The notes below the pieces were generated by a model. The model was given only the letters and a program-made list of their open reading frames with translations, was not told the DNA's origin and made no database searches. Made by a program: the position numbers and the translations under genes. This document shows positions 1 to 9,960 of a stretch of DNA of 64,000 nt, in pieces. Source of the stretch: Mesostigma viride (Eukaryota > Streptophyta > Mesostigmatophyceae > Mesostigmatales > Mesostigmataceae). Within the stretch, counting starts at the first letter, position 1, and each line of letters begins with the position of its first letter. The stretch spans positions 886,176 to 950,175 of the forward strand of contig RPFO01000084.1 in the NCBI GenBank assembly GCA_009746045.1, read 5' to 3'.

Positions 1-270
1 ATTTCCCTGGAACACTGATCCAAGCCAGTCATTCCACGTAGGATCCGGGCCGACATCGACCCTCAACTACAGGATCCACGTCTAGTACTTCGGACAGACT
101 CAGAACTGGCGCGGCGCCACAGCACCGGCCCCTAGAAGGGCAACCTAGGACCAAAATAACTAGTCCAATTCACACAATAACCAATGTCCATAAAACTTAG
201 TACAACGGCCACAAGGCCTTAGTAATTTATTCCATTGTTACGTCCGACCTAAAGGGCCGGGACGTAACAA

Positions 271-602
271 TCACTGGTTGTTGCTAGTGAAAGCAGTGCA
301 TTACATCGCTGATTGTTGCTAGTGAAAGCAGCACATGACATCACTGGTTGTTGCTAGTGAAAGCAGTGCATTACATCACTGGTTGTTGCTTAGTAGTGAA
401 AGCAGAGCATTACATCACTGATTGTTGCTAGTGAAAGCAGTACATTACATCACTGGTTGTTGTTAGTGAAAGCAGTGCATTACATCACTTATTCTTGTTA
501 GTTAAAGCAGTGCATTACGTCACTTATTGTTGTTAGTCAAACCAGTGCATTACGCCCCTGATTGTCGTCAGTCAAACCAGTGCATTACGTCCCTGATTGT
601 TG
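271..602. repeat. tandem minisatellite, about 35-bp unit
   Basis: About nine copies of a unit of roughly 35 bp beginning TCACTGGTTGTTGCTAGTGA and ending GCAGTGCATTACA. Copies at the left are nearly identical; those after about 480 decay (TTATTCTTGTTAGTTAAAGC and similar). The array ends just before the exon at 692 and may lie in its upstream intron. Short open frames through it are a by-product of the repeat. Confidence 0.9.
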
Positions 603-691
603 GTTCATGGTCTCAAAAGCGCTTGCCTTGGATGATGCCATGTCCCGCTTTCTCCACACGTGTGGCCTATCCCAGGCTTGTCATCCCCCAG

Positions 692-940
692 ATTTACCGG
701 CTGCGGCTCACAAAGGAGGAGTTTGCTGCGGTAGAGAAGGCGTGCGCGACTGAGGCGGGGCGGTTGGCAGGGCCCATGGGTCTTGCCTGGATCGTCCACG
801 CGCTGCCGGCGGACCAGCGGGACGGGTTCTTGGGCCACGTTCCCCCCCCTGTGGCGGAGAAGATCAAGAAGGAACTACTGCCGAAGCTGGTGGAGCAGTA
901 TTACCAGCCGTTGTTGAAGGTGACGCTGGGCGAAGTGTAG
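692..940 (+). CDS. probable last exon of a protein gene (82 codons plus stop)
   Basis: A reading frame opens after a good splice acceptor (TCATCCCCCAG, then ATTTACCGG at 692) and ends at TAG 938-940. It has codon-like composition and a plausible helical sequence: charged KEEFAAVEKAC, then AWIVHALPADQRDGFL, VPPPVAEKIKKELLPKLVEQ and YYQPLL. The spacing of W, H, LPxxxR and PPPV loosely recalls the C-terminal helix of hemerythrin HHE-domain proteins, but no metal-binding histidines can be checked in this piece, so that is only a possibility. Upstream exons are not visible; the region before it is tandem repeat and the rest may lie left of the window. It could also be the broken tail of a lost gene. 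Confidence 0.4.
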   Translation: MYRLRLTKEEFAAVEKACATEAGRLAGPMGLAWIVHALPADQRDGFLGHVPPPVAEKIKKELLPKLVEQYYQPLLKVTLGEV

Positions 941-1113
941 AGGGGTCTTTGGTGTGTTGTTATCAGCGCTTGGTGGCCAGGAGGCATTGAAAAGATGCAT
1001 TGAGAAGATGTGGCCACTTGTGAGCAGCTGATGTTTAGCCAAGGCGCCAGTTGTTTACCGCCATGAATACCTGCCCATATTTTAGCTATTCATGGACGTA
1101 GTAGCACCTTCCT

Positions 1114-1459
1114 AAATTAATTAATTAATTAAACTCGTGCTCCCGTTGGGGAGTCACGGAGCACCGAAGTGCTTTTAATCCCTGTGTGTGCACTACAGGA
1201 GAAAGGGCAGAGACCCCCAGTCTCCTTCATGCCAAAGGCATGCCACAGCTGCAATCGGGCGCGGCTAGCGAAAAGGACAGGCTAACGATCCGGCAAACTG
1301 TGGGTGCAATAAGACCCATGTGAGCATATCATAGCAAGGAGCGTGGGCAAGTAATCTGAACATAGCCAGGGCGTAGCATGGCTGTACTAGGACTAGGCTA
1401 AGGCTATGGCTGGTTGTGTACCGTTGGCGGCACGTGACTAGGTGTGTTGGCACAGCTAG
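1114..1459 (-). mobile_element. 5'-truncated 3' end of an ORF1-only element (family E)
   Basis: This stretch is nearly identical to 60514-60875, the 3' untranslated region of element E. It runs on the minus strand: an AATT-repeat tail at 1114-1131, then the terminal hairpin segment (CGTGCTCCCGTTGGGGAGTC on the plus strand), then about 320 bp of the same 3' UTR. Homology stops at about 1459, so the copy holds no coding sequence. This is the usual product of aborted target-primed reverse transcription. Confidence 0.85.
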
Positions 1460-2576
1460 ACTTCCTAAAGGTAGTCTTGTTGATCAGTATAGTAGAACCA
1501 CGAGATGTAAGTCAATTTCCATGGTGTGCACACTAGTTTTCATGTCTTGAGCATTAAATTAAAAAGTCATGTGCACACAATACTTGTTGCCCCGTGGTTA
1601 TCTAAAGCACCATCTGCACGGCGGTCAACTATAGCAACCTTGTCGCACACCGTACCATAACGTCTGACTGAGGCGGAGATATTTGCTTCCGGAGATATTT
1701 ACTTCCGTCCGACCTTGGGGAGATATTTGTGGATTGCCGTCCACTTGGAATTGGCAGCGGTGGTTGTATTGGTCCGCGCCGAATTTGCTGAGATTTTGAC
1801 AGCACACGTGGCTGTGGATTGTGGCTCAACAGCACACTTGGTAGTACGGACTGCACCGTGTGTGTTTCAGCAGGTTGTGTCGCACTGGCTTGTGCGACGA
1901 CGGTTCGTCAATGGTTTGGCTGCGATAGTTCCAGCATGCAAATTGACAATTGCCAGCAATGCATTATGTGCCGATTTGTGAATGTCGGCACTGCCCACAG
2001 CTTGTCGTCTTGCATTATGGCTGGCTAGGTTAAAAGGAGAAACGAGCAGCTTTGTTGGACGTTGTTCGTTTCAGTTCTTCACTCACAACGTAGTTTCATG
2101 TTGTCGCCATGTGATGCACTAGGCGAACAACCCGGGTGCGGCCTCCAACATGGTCGCATTTGTGGTTCTTGTCATAAAGTGGACCTGTTGATGGAAAGAG
2201 TCGGGGCAATGCGTCATCTAAGGACGTGTGAGCACTTGGGTCGGATACCCACACAACGTTGGTGAGGATTCTAGGGGTCTTGTAGGCTGGTTTTGGGGGC
2301 TGAGAAATAGGTCTCCTCCCATCTCCTGCGGGAGGGCAGGTCGCGAATAGCCAAGGTCGGCTATGTCGGACACTGCCAGCTAGCTCAAGCACTAGATAGG
2401 CCATTGGCTGGGATGGATGCCTAGTGTGGCTGACCTTATTTCAATAGACATCAAAGCCATGGATGATGGAAGTGTCACATGTCATTGCATTGGTAATGCA
2501 GTTACAGTTTTACATGTCAAGCCTGGGTGGCTGGGATATATACTTTGGAATGCAGCGCGACAACCTATATTCGAGC
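1460..2576. other. no gene recognised
   Basis: Unique-looking sequence between two LINE remnants. Open frames of 60-100 codons occur on both strands but show no family motif or splice structure. I see no RNA gene. It may hold decayed transposon sequence. Confidence 0.5.
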
Positions 2577-2733
2577 TGCGACCAGCTCAGCCTGGCCGGG
2601 ACCTCCTGACGTGGGCCGGGCCCCGTGATGTTAGACGCCGCAAGGCCCGCACCTTCAAAGAACAGCTAGTAGAGGACATGGGGGGCCTAGGCCTCTCCGT
2701 GATTTGGAAGAAGATGATGGACAAGGCCAAGGG

Positions 2734-3737
2734 GACCTCATTTATGCCGACGACATCACGCTCATCGAGAAGCCGGAGTCTGCCCAACTTTGGCTGGACT
2801 GCCTGGCGCTCGAGGCTCGGGCGGTTGGTCTAGAAATCAGCCCCAAAACGGAGGCCCTGGCCCTCGGCATGGCAGGGCCCCCACCCACACTCCGCCTCTT
2901 AGACGATGCCGAGGTCAACTACCCTCCCTCAGGCCGCTTCAAGCTGCTCGGCAGTTGGCTTCCCGACTGCGAGGACGACATGATGACACGGATCGGCATG
3001 GCGTGGGCGCACCTCCATGACCACCGCCGCTGGTGGAGCTACCCCGCCCTACCCCGGATCGTCAAGCGTGACCTCTTCAAGGTCGTCATTCTGACAATCC
3101 TGACCTACGGCGCCGAGACGTGGGCACTGACGCTGGAGCTGGAGCAACGACTCGACGGCGCCGTCACCAAGATGCTGCGCAAGGCCCTTAACATCCCCTT
3201 TGGTTTGCACATTAGTAATGAGGATTTGTACGCTGATTTGCCCTATGTTTCCCACATTATTAGGCACAGGCGCCTGGGCCTAGCCGGGCACCTGGCCCGC
3301 ACAGATCAGGTAGATACCTCAGATAGACTAGCTGGCACCAAGCCCGCCCAGCCTGGGCGATATGTCCTAACCTGGCGTGCCCCCGGCCGCGCGCGGCAGG
3401 GCCGCCACCCGTGGACATTTCGTGATAGACTCGGCATGGACATGTGCTACACTAGACGTGACGGGCTCACCCCCGGGCAGCCTCCTGGTTTGTCTGTAAT
3501 ATGGAGGCAGATGGTGCGCAAGGATAGATGGCAAGTAGTAATGAAGGAGACCACCCCCAAGCCTGTGGGGGCTCCGCGTGTGACCAAGTATGGCATTCAT
3601 AGCGATTCGGGCCGCGGTGCCCACACCCCTGTAACTAGGACCTAGATAGCTTATACCATCCATTCCATCCCATGTTCCCCTCCCACTGAGGACTTATGCT
3701 CACGTGACGCAGTCACACGTGTCTATTACTTAATTAA
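2734..3737 (+). mobile_element. LINE family A, copy 1, 5'-truncated, nested in B
   Basis: Starts abruptly inside the RT domain just before the YADD motif and ends with the family A 3' UTR and a TTAATTAA tail at 3730-3737. It is almost identical to 4885-5890 apart from scattered substitutions, so one copy is recent or both came from the same source. The flanks carry G runs (GGG at 2731, GGGGG at 3738), which probably represent a short target duplication inside the family B sequence. Confidence 0.88.
2735..3645 (+). pseudogene. family A reverse transcriptase, C-terminal fragment
   Basis: A 303-codon open frame in phase with the RT of copy 2. It begins at DLIYADDITL, the catalytic YxDD box, and continues through thumb and C-terminal sequence: LTILTYGAETWALT, the GHLARTDQVDTS segment, and a tail ending in TRT. 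Finger and palm domains are missing because the copy is 5'-truncated, so it cannot encode an active enzyme. There is no start codon of its own; the methionine in the upstream part belongs to the interrupted family B sequence. Confidence 0.85.
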
Positions 3738-3985
3738 GGGGGCCCAGGTCATAGAGGACAACGAGCCCCCCCCGTGGGGAAGCGCCCGCAAGTGCAAACC
3801 CGCGGGAGGCACGCCAGACACCTCCCCTAGGGTAGCGTGATGTTGTTTAGATAGATGCTGTAGGCAGCTGATGTAGATAGATTAGACCGGTAGGACTGTT
3901 TGCACCCATCCATCCATCCATCGGGGTTAATGCTCCGTGACTCCCAAACGGGAGCACGAGTCTAATTAATTAATTTATTAATATT

Positions 3986-5894
3986 CAAGCTATCAGGGGG
4001 TATGTCCGCCCACGCCGCCCGCCGCTGAGCAGGACTACACGTACCCAGCCCTGACGGATCCCCTGGCCGACCCCAACGAGCTCCCGCCGTTCATCGAGCT
4101 CGAGCTGAGCACCGCCGCCAAGCAACTCCGCTTCTATGCCGCCGTTGGACCTGACCAGCTCCCAGCCCCGGTGATTATGGGTTAAGCTGACGGCGCTCAC
4201 GGGGTTCCTGCTTGACGTCTGCAACCGGATCCTACTTGCCGACGCGCCACCGATTGGACTGAGTGGCAGCACAGCTACCGTATTATGCTGTACAAAAACA
4301 AAGGTTCCCCTCGGACGACCCTGCCAACTACAGAGGAGTCTGCATCCAGAGCGCCGCACTCAAGTTGTTCATGCGCCTGATCCTCAACCGCCTTCGTTCT
4401 GCTCTCGACTGTCACCTTGGGGAAAGTCAAATGGGCTTCCGTCCTGGGCGCAACACCGTCATGGCCATCTTCGTCGCGCGTCGCCTCTTCGAGGAAATCG
4501 CTCTCCTGCAACCTGGTGAGTTTCCCGCCATCCTGATCTTCGTCGACTTCATCAAGGCTTTTGATTCTGTCCTCTGGGACGCTCTATGGGCTGTACTTGC
4601 TGGCGCTCGCGTCCCCACTCCCCTGATTACCGTCATCCGCACGCTGTATGAGGGGTCGACCACTTCGGTGCGCACTCAACACGGCATTACCCCGCCATGC
4701 CCACTGCAGACCGGCGTCTGGCAGGGTTGCGTCCTGTCGCCGTACCTGTTTATTATTGTAGTGGACTATGTTATGCGCCAGGCACGTGCTCGCTTTGCTC
4801 GCATCACAGGCCATGCCCCTGGCCTAGCGATCACGAACGAGCTTGAGGAAGGGGGGCCGACTAACAAGCAGAATTTACTAGCTGACCTCATTTATGCCGA
4901 CGACATCACGCTCATCGAGAAGCCGGAGTCTGCCCAACTTTGGCTGGACTGCCTGGCGCTCGAGGCTCGGGCGGTTGGTCTAGAAATCAGCCCCAAAACG
5001 GAGGCCCTGGCCCTCGGCATGGCAGGGCCCCCACCCACACTCCGCCTCTTAGACGATGCCGAGGTCAACTACCCTCCTTCAGGCCGCTTCAAGCTGCTCG
5101 GCAGTTGGCTTCCCGACTGCGAGGACGACATGACGACACGGATCGGCATGGCGTGGGCGCACCTCCCTGACCACCGCCGCTGGTTGAGCAACCCCGCCCT
5201 ACCCCGGATCGTCAAGCGTGACCTCTTCAAGGTCGTCATTCTGACAATCCTGACCTACGGCGCCGAGACGTGGGCACTGACGCTGGAGCTGGAGCAACGA
5301 CTCGACGGCGCCGTCACCAAGATGCTGCGCAAGGCCCTTAACATCCCCTTTGGTTTGCACATTAGTAATGAGGATTTGTACGCTGATTTGCCCTATGTTT
5401 CCCACATTATTAGGCACAGGCGCCTGGGCCTAGCCGGGCACCTGGCCCGCACAGATCAGGTAGATACCTCAGATAGACTAGCTGGCACCAAGCCCGCCCA
5501 GCCTGGGCGATATGTCCTAACCTGGCGTGCCCCCGGCCGCGCGCGGCAGGGCCGCCACCCGTGGACTTTTCGTTATAGACTCGGCATGGACATGTGCTAC
5601 ACTAGACGTGACGGGCTCACCCCCGGGCAGCCTCCTGGTTTGTCTGTAATATGGAGGCAGATGGTGCGCAAGGATAGGTGGCAAGTAGTAATGAAGGAGA
5701 CCACCCCCAAGCCTGTGGGGGCTCCGCGTGTGACCAAGTATGGCATTCATAGCGATTCGGGCCGCGGTGCCCACACCCCTGTAACTAGGACCTAGATAGC
5801 TTACACCATCCATTCCATCCCATGTTCCCCTCCCACTGAGGACTTATGCTCACGTGACGCAGTCACGTGTCTATTACTTAATTAATTAATTAAT
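3986..5894 (+). mobile_element. LINE family A, copy 2, 5'-truncated
   Basis: Begins directly after the AATT tail of the B remnant and ends with a perfect hairpin (CACGTGAC, loop GCA, GTCACGTG, about 5851-5869) followed by an AATT-repeat tail at 5877-5894. The first 270 bp encode the pre-RT linker of ORF2 (LPPFIELELSTAAKQLRF region) with a stop at about 4185 and a frame change before the RT. The endonuclease domain and ORF1 are absent. Confidence 0.85.
4263..5795 (+). CDS. family A LINE reverse transcriptase (ORF2 fragment, about 510 aa)
   Basis: A long open frame with the ordered RT blocks of an APE-type (L1-like) non-LTR retrotransposon: NYRGVCIQS, GFRPGRNT, LIFVDFIKAFDS (first catalytic Asp), GVWQGCVLSPYLF, LIYADDITL (catalytic Asp pair), then LGSWLPDCEDD and LTYGAETWAL in the thumb region. 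It would copy the element RNA at a nicked target. The first about 15 codons are out of phase with the natural protein (the LYKNKGS motif is read in another frame at about 4290), so a frameshift separates it from upstream ORF2 sequence. With endonuclease and ORF1 missing it is a dead or trans-acting fragment at best, although the RT core is intact. Confidence 0.88.
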   Translation: MAAQLPYYAVQKQRFPSDDPANYRGVCIQSAALKLFMRLILNRLRSALDCHLGESQMGFRPGRNTVMAIFVARRLFEEIALLQPGEFPAILIFVDFIKAFDSVLWDALWAVLAGARVPTPLITVIRTLYEGSTTSVRTQHGITPPCPLQTGVWQGCVLSPYLFIIVVDYVMRQARARFARITGHAPGLAITNELEEGGPTNKQNLLADLIYADDITLIEKPESAQLWLDCLALEARAVGLEISPKTEALALGMAGPPPTLRLLDDAEVNYPPSGRFKLLGSWLPDCEDDMTTRIGMAWAHLPDHRRWLSNPALPRIVKRDLFKVVILTILTYGAETWALTLELEQRLDGAVTKMLRKALNIPFGLHISNEDLYADLPYVSHIIRHRRLGLAGHLARTDQVDTSDRLAGTKPAQPGRYVLTWRAPGRARQGRHPWTFRYRLGMDMCYTRRDGLTPGQPPGLSVIWRQMVRKDRWQVVMKETTPKPVGAPRVTKYGIHSDSGRGAHTPVTRT

Positions 5895-6395
5895 GTCCGG
5901 GCCTTTCGAATTTCCAATTCACCTTCACTGCACTTCCGTCAGTTTCGACCGGTACTGACCGGTTAATTACAATTGATGCCCTGCGAAGCCCGAGCAGGCA
6001 AAAAAACAAGTCGCTGGTTCAGGCCAAACTTTTTGCTGAATTAAACACATCCAGGCTCAATGAGACAACCAGCGCAGGCCAGAAACCTGGACAATCCGGA
6101 CCATGCAGTACTAAGCCCGAGCCTGCCGTTATCTTATCCGCGTTATCCAGGAATTCAATGAGACAACCAGCGCAGGCCAGAAACCGGCCTGGGCAATCCA
6201 GACCATGCAGTAGCCCGAGCCTGCCGTTATCTTATCCGCGTTTTGGAGTCGTTCAGGATATTATGGATATGGATGAAGATGGAAATGTGCAGCCTTGTTC
6301 GTTGAAGTTATAAATGGCTTGCTAACGCTAAGAGCGACTGGATGACGGATGACTTTGACGGTGTGGGCGGAAACATATTGCGTATCAGGGCGTGT
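5895..6395. other. no gene; contains a tandem duplication
   Basis: No coding potential was recognised. The main feature is the 88-bp duplication listed separately. It lies between the tail of LINE A and a family C fragment. Confidence 0.5.
6057..6242. repeat. two-copy tandem duplication, about 88 bp
   Basis: 6057-6144 and 6155-6242 are near-identical copies (TCAATGAGACAACCAGCGCA through TCTTATCCGCGTT) separated by about 10 bp, differing by small indels. Confidence 0.88.
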
Positions 6396-6617
6396 AGGGA
6401 AGCCAAAAGGGTAGGGAAACCTGTCACGAACTACATCCAGATGTTGCTGGACGACATAGTGGTCCCAGCCCAGTTTGAACACCGCATCCACTCTCTCTCC
6501 CGTCTTTGGACTGCCATGCAGGACAAGACGCGGTGGCAGAAGATTGTCAAGGCTCACACGCCAGACCCTGTGGGCAAGTCCCCTCCCCCCAAGAGGAGGA
6601 GGCGTTTTGATGAGTAG
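6342..6617 (+). pseudogene. family C LINE ORF2, extreme C-terminus
   Basis: From about 6396 the frame matches the tail of the family C LINE at 48145-48250: VGKPVTNYIQMLLDD, then VPAQFEHRIHS. It ends in a basic tail (KSPPPKRRRR) at a stop at 6617. The first about 18 codons are unrelated flank. A 3' UTR of about 70 bp and an AATT-repeat tail at 6689-6703 follow, so this is a short 5'-truncated LINE insertion. It has no catalytic domain. Confidence 0.75.
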
Positions 6618-6688
6618 TGTAGTTAGGCTTTTCTAGACTAGATAGCTTAGAGTTAGGTTAGTTCGATTACGCGGCTTCCTCCCACCCA

Positions 6689-8695
6689 TTAATTAATTAA
6701 TTAGGAACATCACTCCGTTGGGAGTAAATGTAGCACATATCCCTGAGAAGGGGCATATGGCTTTTAATACATTCTAGGCTACTTCATGCAAGGGTGGGAA
6801 TGTAAGCTACCCTTGCTCTAGGTGCACCAGGGCACCTGCACCCTCCTGATCTATCACGCTATGCCCAGCTAAGGGGGAGCATGTCATGTGGGGGAAGATC
6901 ATCATGGCTATACAAGAGCTACTAGGGCATGGCTTCTCAGCAGAGAGTGACTCCCTGCATGGGCACTGCATAATTAAATGAAGCTATGTAGGCATCATCT
7001 GGAGGGTGGCTCATCATAGACACACATCATGTACATGACTAAAAAGGCCAGGCCTCAGCTGGTATAGTGCCTAGTAGTAGGCGGGCATGTACAAGGCCAC
7101 TGTCTAACTATTCTACACTACTGCTGCTGTATTCCTCTAGGCTGGGGCTTCTGGAGTCACCGGGGCCGCGGTGGTCGAGGGGGTCGCGTGCCAGGGCTTG
7201 TGGCCGACGTAGATGGCCGCCCCCTAAGTTCCAGTACACCGGCTGGCCCGCCTTGGTCTGCCGGAGCTGGAGGTAGGTCGGCCACAGCTCCCGTCGCCGT
7301 TGTTGCTGCGCCAGGGTCAAGTCGTCGTCCACGGTGAAGGGAGTGTTCTCGAGCCGCTTGCGGCGTCTGAGAAACGAAATCTTGTCCGCTGGGCTCTCAA
7401 AGATGAGAAGAAGCGGAGGCGCCCTGCCTTACCCCGCGCGCGGGGGAGGCGGTGGGCGGTCAGCTTAATCTCACCAAGGAGGCCCATGCGTGCAAGGATT
7501 TTGCTCTCAAACGCACGTGTAAGCTTCTCGGAATTCTCACCTTCCTCCATGTCGAAGTTCTTGAGTATGGCGTTGAGGCTGCGCTTGGCGAGCTCGGCCT
7601 CCTCGCGGAGGTCAAGCGTCTGCCGTTGGAGCTGGGCTGCGACGGCGGAGGAGGTGGAGGTGGTATGTTGCTTAAGCATGTCCGCCCAGGTCGTGATGGG
7701 AGGAGCATCGCCGGCCAGGCCAGCATGCAGGGGCTGGCTTGGCGGCAATGTCCTTCACTGCCTGGGCGGTGAGGCCTGCGGTGTTCTGCAGGACCTCGAT
7801 AGCGATGGCATTGTTCTTAAGACGCTGCTCGATGTCGAGGAGCTGGGCTTTGATGTCGGCGGTGGAGGTGGAGGTGGCAGTGGAGGTGGAGGCGAGGAGG
7901 GTGCCAGGAGGTGGAGGTGACGGTGGTGGAAATGTGAGGGAGCTCAGTAGCCAGCGTGCCGCCCATTGCCGCCACATCTGCGGCAAGGGGGGTCACGTGC
8001 TGCTGAAAGGCTTCCGTGAGGATGGAGCGGTATGTGGCTGCGGAGATGGTGGGGGCCCAGATCTCGCCGTCAGACTTCGTCAGCAGGGAACAGAGAATCA
8101 TGTGCTGAAGCTCGGGCCGGGGGTAAAGGCCCGTCAGCAGCAGGTCGCGGCTCTGTTTAAATCAGTGCCGTCAAATTCCAGTAGGCGGTGGATGCTGTGA
8201 AGGTAGAGGCATAGCTCAAGAAGCGAGGCGTAGTCCCCGAAGAAAATGCAATGTGCAGAGCAGCTACCGGAGAAATGTTGTTGAACCAGTCGTGATCGTC
8301 GGCATGGAAGGAATGGAGCTTGAAACGCGGTTCGCGTGGAAAGGATGAGCGGCTGCGTTTAGGGTCTGGCGAGGCCGATGGCGAGGCAGGAAGCCCGGGA
8401 GGGTGCTGGGCGGCCACCAGTGCGCGACTAGTGTCACCGCTGCCTGCCGGACCTGAGGGCGAAGCTGCAGCCGAAGCTGCAGACGTATTTTCATTGCCGA
8501 GCGCAGCCGCCAGGCTGCGTTGCGTGGAGGCGCGTTTGTTCGCCATATATTGCGTTTTAGATTCAAAAAATTATATCAGCATGTGCGTCTTAGAAAGACG
8601 CATCGATTGCATGTGATATTCACGGCTAAATTCGGTGCTCAAACGTGAAAGTTATGAGCTCCGCCGTCAGCCATGGCTACCTCGTGGCTCGTCGG
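6689..8695 (-). mobile_element. ORF1-only retroelement, family D copy 1, full length
   Basis: Reads on the minus strand. The 5' UTR starts at about 8695 with CCGACGAGCCACGAGGTAGC and contains a perfect hairpin (8585-8601, GCGTCTT stem). ORF1 follows from 8546, then a roughly 400-bp 3' UTR, the terminal hairpin (ACTCCCAACGGAGT) and an AATT-repeat tail shared with the oppositely oriented family C fragment. There is no endonuclease or reverse transcriptase between ORF1 and the 3' UTR, exactly as in D4 (48289-50215), so absence of ORF2 is the native structure and not a deletion in this copy. Confidence 0.85.
7108..8546 (-). pseudogene. family D ORF1, frameshifted
   Basis: Starts MANKRASTQRSLAAALGNEN at 8546 and matches the D4/D5 ORF1 protein along its length, but in several frames. 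An N-terminal Ser/Pro/Ala-rich part is cut off at about 8157. A coiled-coil middle is found at 7672-7986 ([14 protein letters not shown]) and 7560-7748. The RRM-like C-terminal half (LTAHRLPRARGKAGR, then MDDDLTLAQQQRRREL) ends at about 7108. ORF1 proteins of this kind bind element RNA in the ribonucleoprotein. At least three frameshifts or indels make this copy non-functional. Confidence 0.8.
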
Positions 8696-8771
8696 ACCAT
8701 GGCCTTCCACCCATCCATCATGGAATATGTGCTATACATGATCTCCCAACGGAGGCATGTTATAATTTAAT
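8696..8771 (+). mobile_element. possible 3' end of another hairpin-terminated retroelement
   Basis: Contains CCATCCATC, then ATGTGCTATACATGATCTCC and the hairpin core CTCCCAACGGAGG followed by an AT-rich run (TTATAATTTAATATAATTTT). The order resembles D and B 3' ends, but similarity is short and degenerate. Confidence 0.4.
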
Positions 8772-9010
8772 ATAATTTTTTCAATCAGGGCATGTGTTTC
8801 GTGCCTAACTGGCCAGGAGTATCTAGTGGTGAGTACACTTGCTGCGATCGCTCTCGATCCCACCATTTACGAGGAAATACCCGCAAATGGAAAACCACCG
8901 TTCGAAAAGGTCTAGCTAGTCAGTCATTACGTTACAAGCCATGCCATGCATGTTTCCAAACACCCAGAAAACTGCACACGGTGCAAAGGCAATAGACCTG
9001 CATAGAAGAA

Positions 9011-9166
9011 TGAAATGAAATGAAATGAAATGAAATGAAATGAAATGAAATGAAATGAAATGAAATGAAATGAAATGAAATGAAATGAAATGAAATGAAA
9101 TGAAATGAAATGAAATGAAATGAAATGAAATGAAATGAAATGAAATGAAATGAAATGAAATGAAAT
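9011..9166. repeat. (TGAAA)31 microsatellite
   Basis: Thirty-one uninterrupted copies of TGAAA. The open frames across it (Phe-Ile-Ser repeats on the minus strand) are artefacts. Confidence 0.97.
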
Positions 9167-9195
9167 TCGAACATATCAAGGCAAAGCATTGTTAA

Positions 9196-9320
9196 CCCCG
9201 ACGAGCCACGAGGTAGCCATGGCTGACGGCGGAGCTCATAACTTTCACGTTTGGGCACCGAATTCGGCTGTGAACATCACTATCGCTTCGTCTTTCTAAG
9301 ACGCACACGCTGATATAATT
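9196..9320 (+). mobile_element. family D 5' UTR fragment
   Basis: Matches the 5' UTRs of D1 and D4, from CCGACGAGCCACGAGGTAGC through GGAGCTCATAACTTTCACGT and the GTCTTTCTAAGAC hairpin to GCTGATATAATTT. It then switches to Penelope-like RT sequence with no ORF1. Either a truncated D copy or a chimeric junction. Confidence 0.75.
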
Positions 9321-9361
9321 TACTTGCAAACCTCGATCTATACACTTATGAGCTTGCATTC

Positions 9362-9960
9362 ATGGAGAATCTCATTGCCTCAAACGATGATGTTCTCATC
9401 ATGCGTTTTATCCACACATGTCGATACATTGATGATATCATTGCTTTCGACAACCCTGATTTCGCAACCCATTTGTATATCACCGCTGGTCTGCCTGGCA
9501 TCTACCCGCAAGCGTCCCTCACATTAAAGCTCATGTCGGAGGATACTGATTGCAATTACCTCGATCTTAACATTACCCATAGCAAGAAGGGCTGGCGTAC
9601 GGCTGTCTATTATAAGCGCAAGGATCCTAAATACCAGCAAATTCCTTTTATTCGTTACCCCGATATTCACAGTCTCCTTGACTGATCCCACACAGCAAAA
9701 TATGGTGTTGTTCTTAGTCAGTTACATCGTTTTTACCGTCTTTGTTCTTATCACGTGTCGATTTCATCCCGACTCTTGTTGAACTCCTGCATCGTTTGTT
9801 GGTCAAAGACTATGACCGAGACATTATGCTCCGTCAAGTCCGGTGTTTTTTGCAACGTCGCCCACATCTGTTCGGTGCTGCCCCTTGGCACAAGCTCTAC
9901 AAACAGGTCGTGGACCGGCTGGATCGCGTAGTATCTCCGCACATCTGAACCCTGTGATGC
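9362..9960 (+). pseudogene. Penelope-like reverse transcriptase fragment
   Basis: The frame 9362-9685 contains CRYIDDIIAFDNPDF, an RT catalytic box of the YxDD type. A conserved run follows: IYPQASLTLKL, YLDLNITH, VYYKRKDP and FIRYPDIHSLL. After an in-frame stop at 9683-9685 the homology continues as KYGVVLSQLHRFYRLCSYH, then in another frame LVELLHRLLVKDYD and a tail to about 9960. This order (YIDD, IYP, YLDL, YxKRxD, YGVxxSQLxRxxRxC) is typical of Penelope-like elements including the green-lineage types. Fingers, GIY-YIG endonuclease and the start are absent; there is at least one stop and one frameshift. Dead fragment. Confidence 0.7.

Larger units (their letters stand above)
2577..3985 (+). 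mobile_element. family B LINE 3' remnant, split by a family A insertion
   Basis: 2577-2733 matches the end of family B ORF2 (compare 58508-58664: the GPxDVRRRKARTFKEQLVED segment and ISVIWKKMMDKAK-like end). The match resumes at 3738-3985 with the B 3' UTR (GGGCCCAGGTCATAGAGGAC, a CCAT run, the terminal hairpin and an AATT-repeat tail at 3964-3985). Between them lies an inserted family A LINE, so the two halves are one older, 5'-truncated B copy. It contributes no intact protein. Confidence 0.85.
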
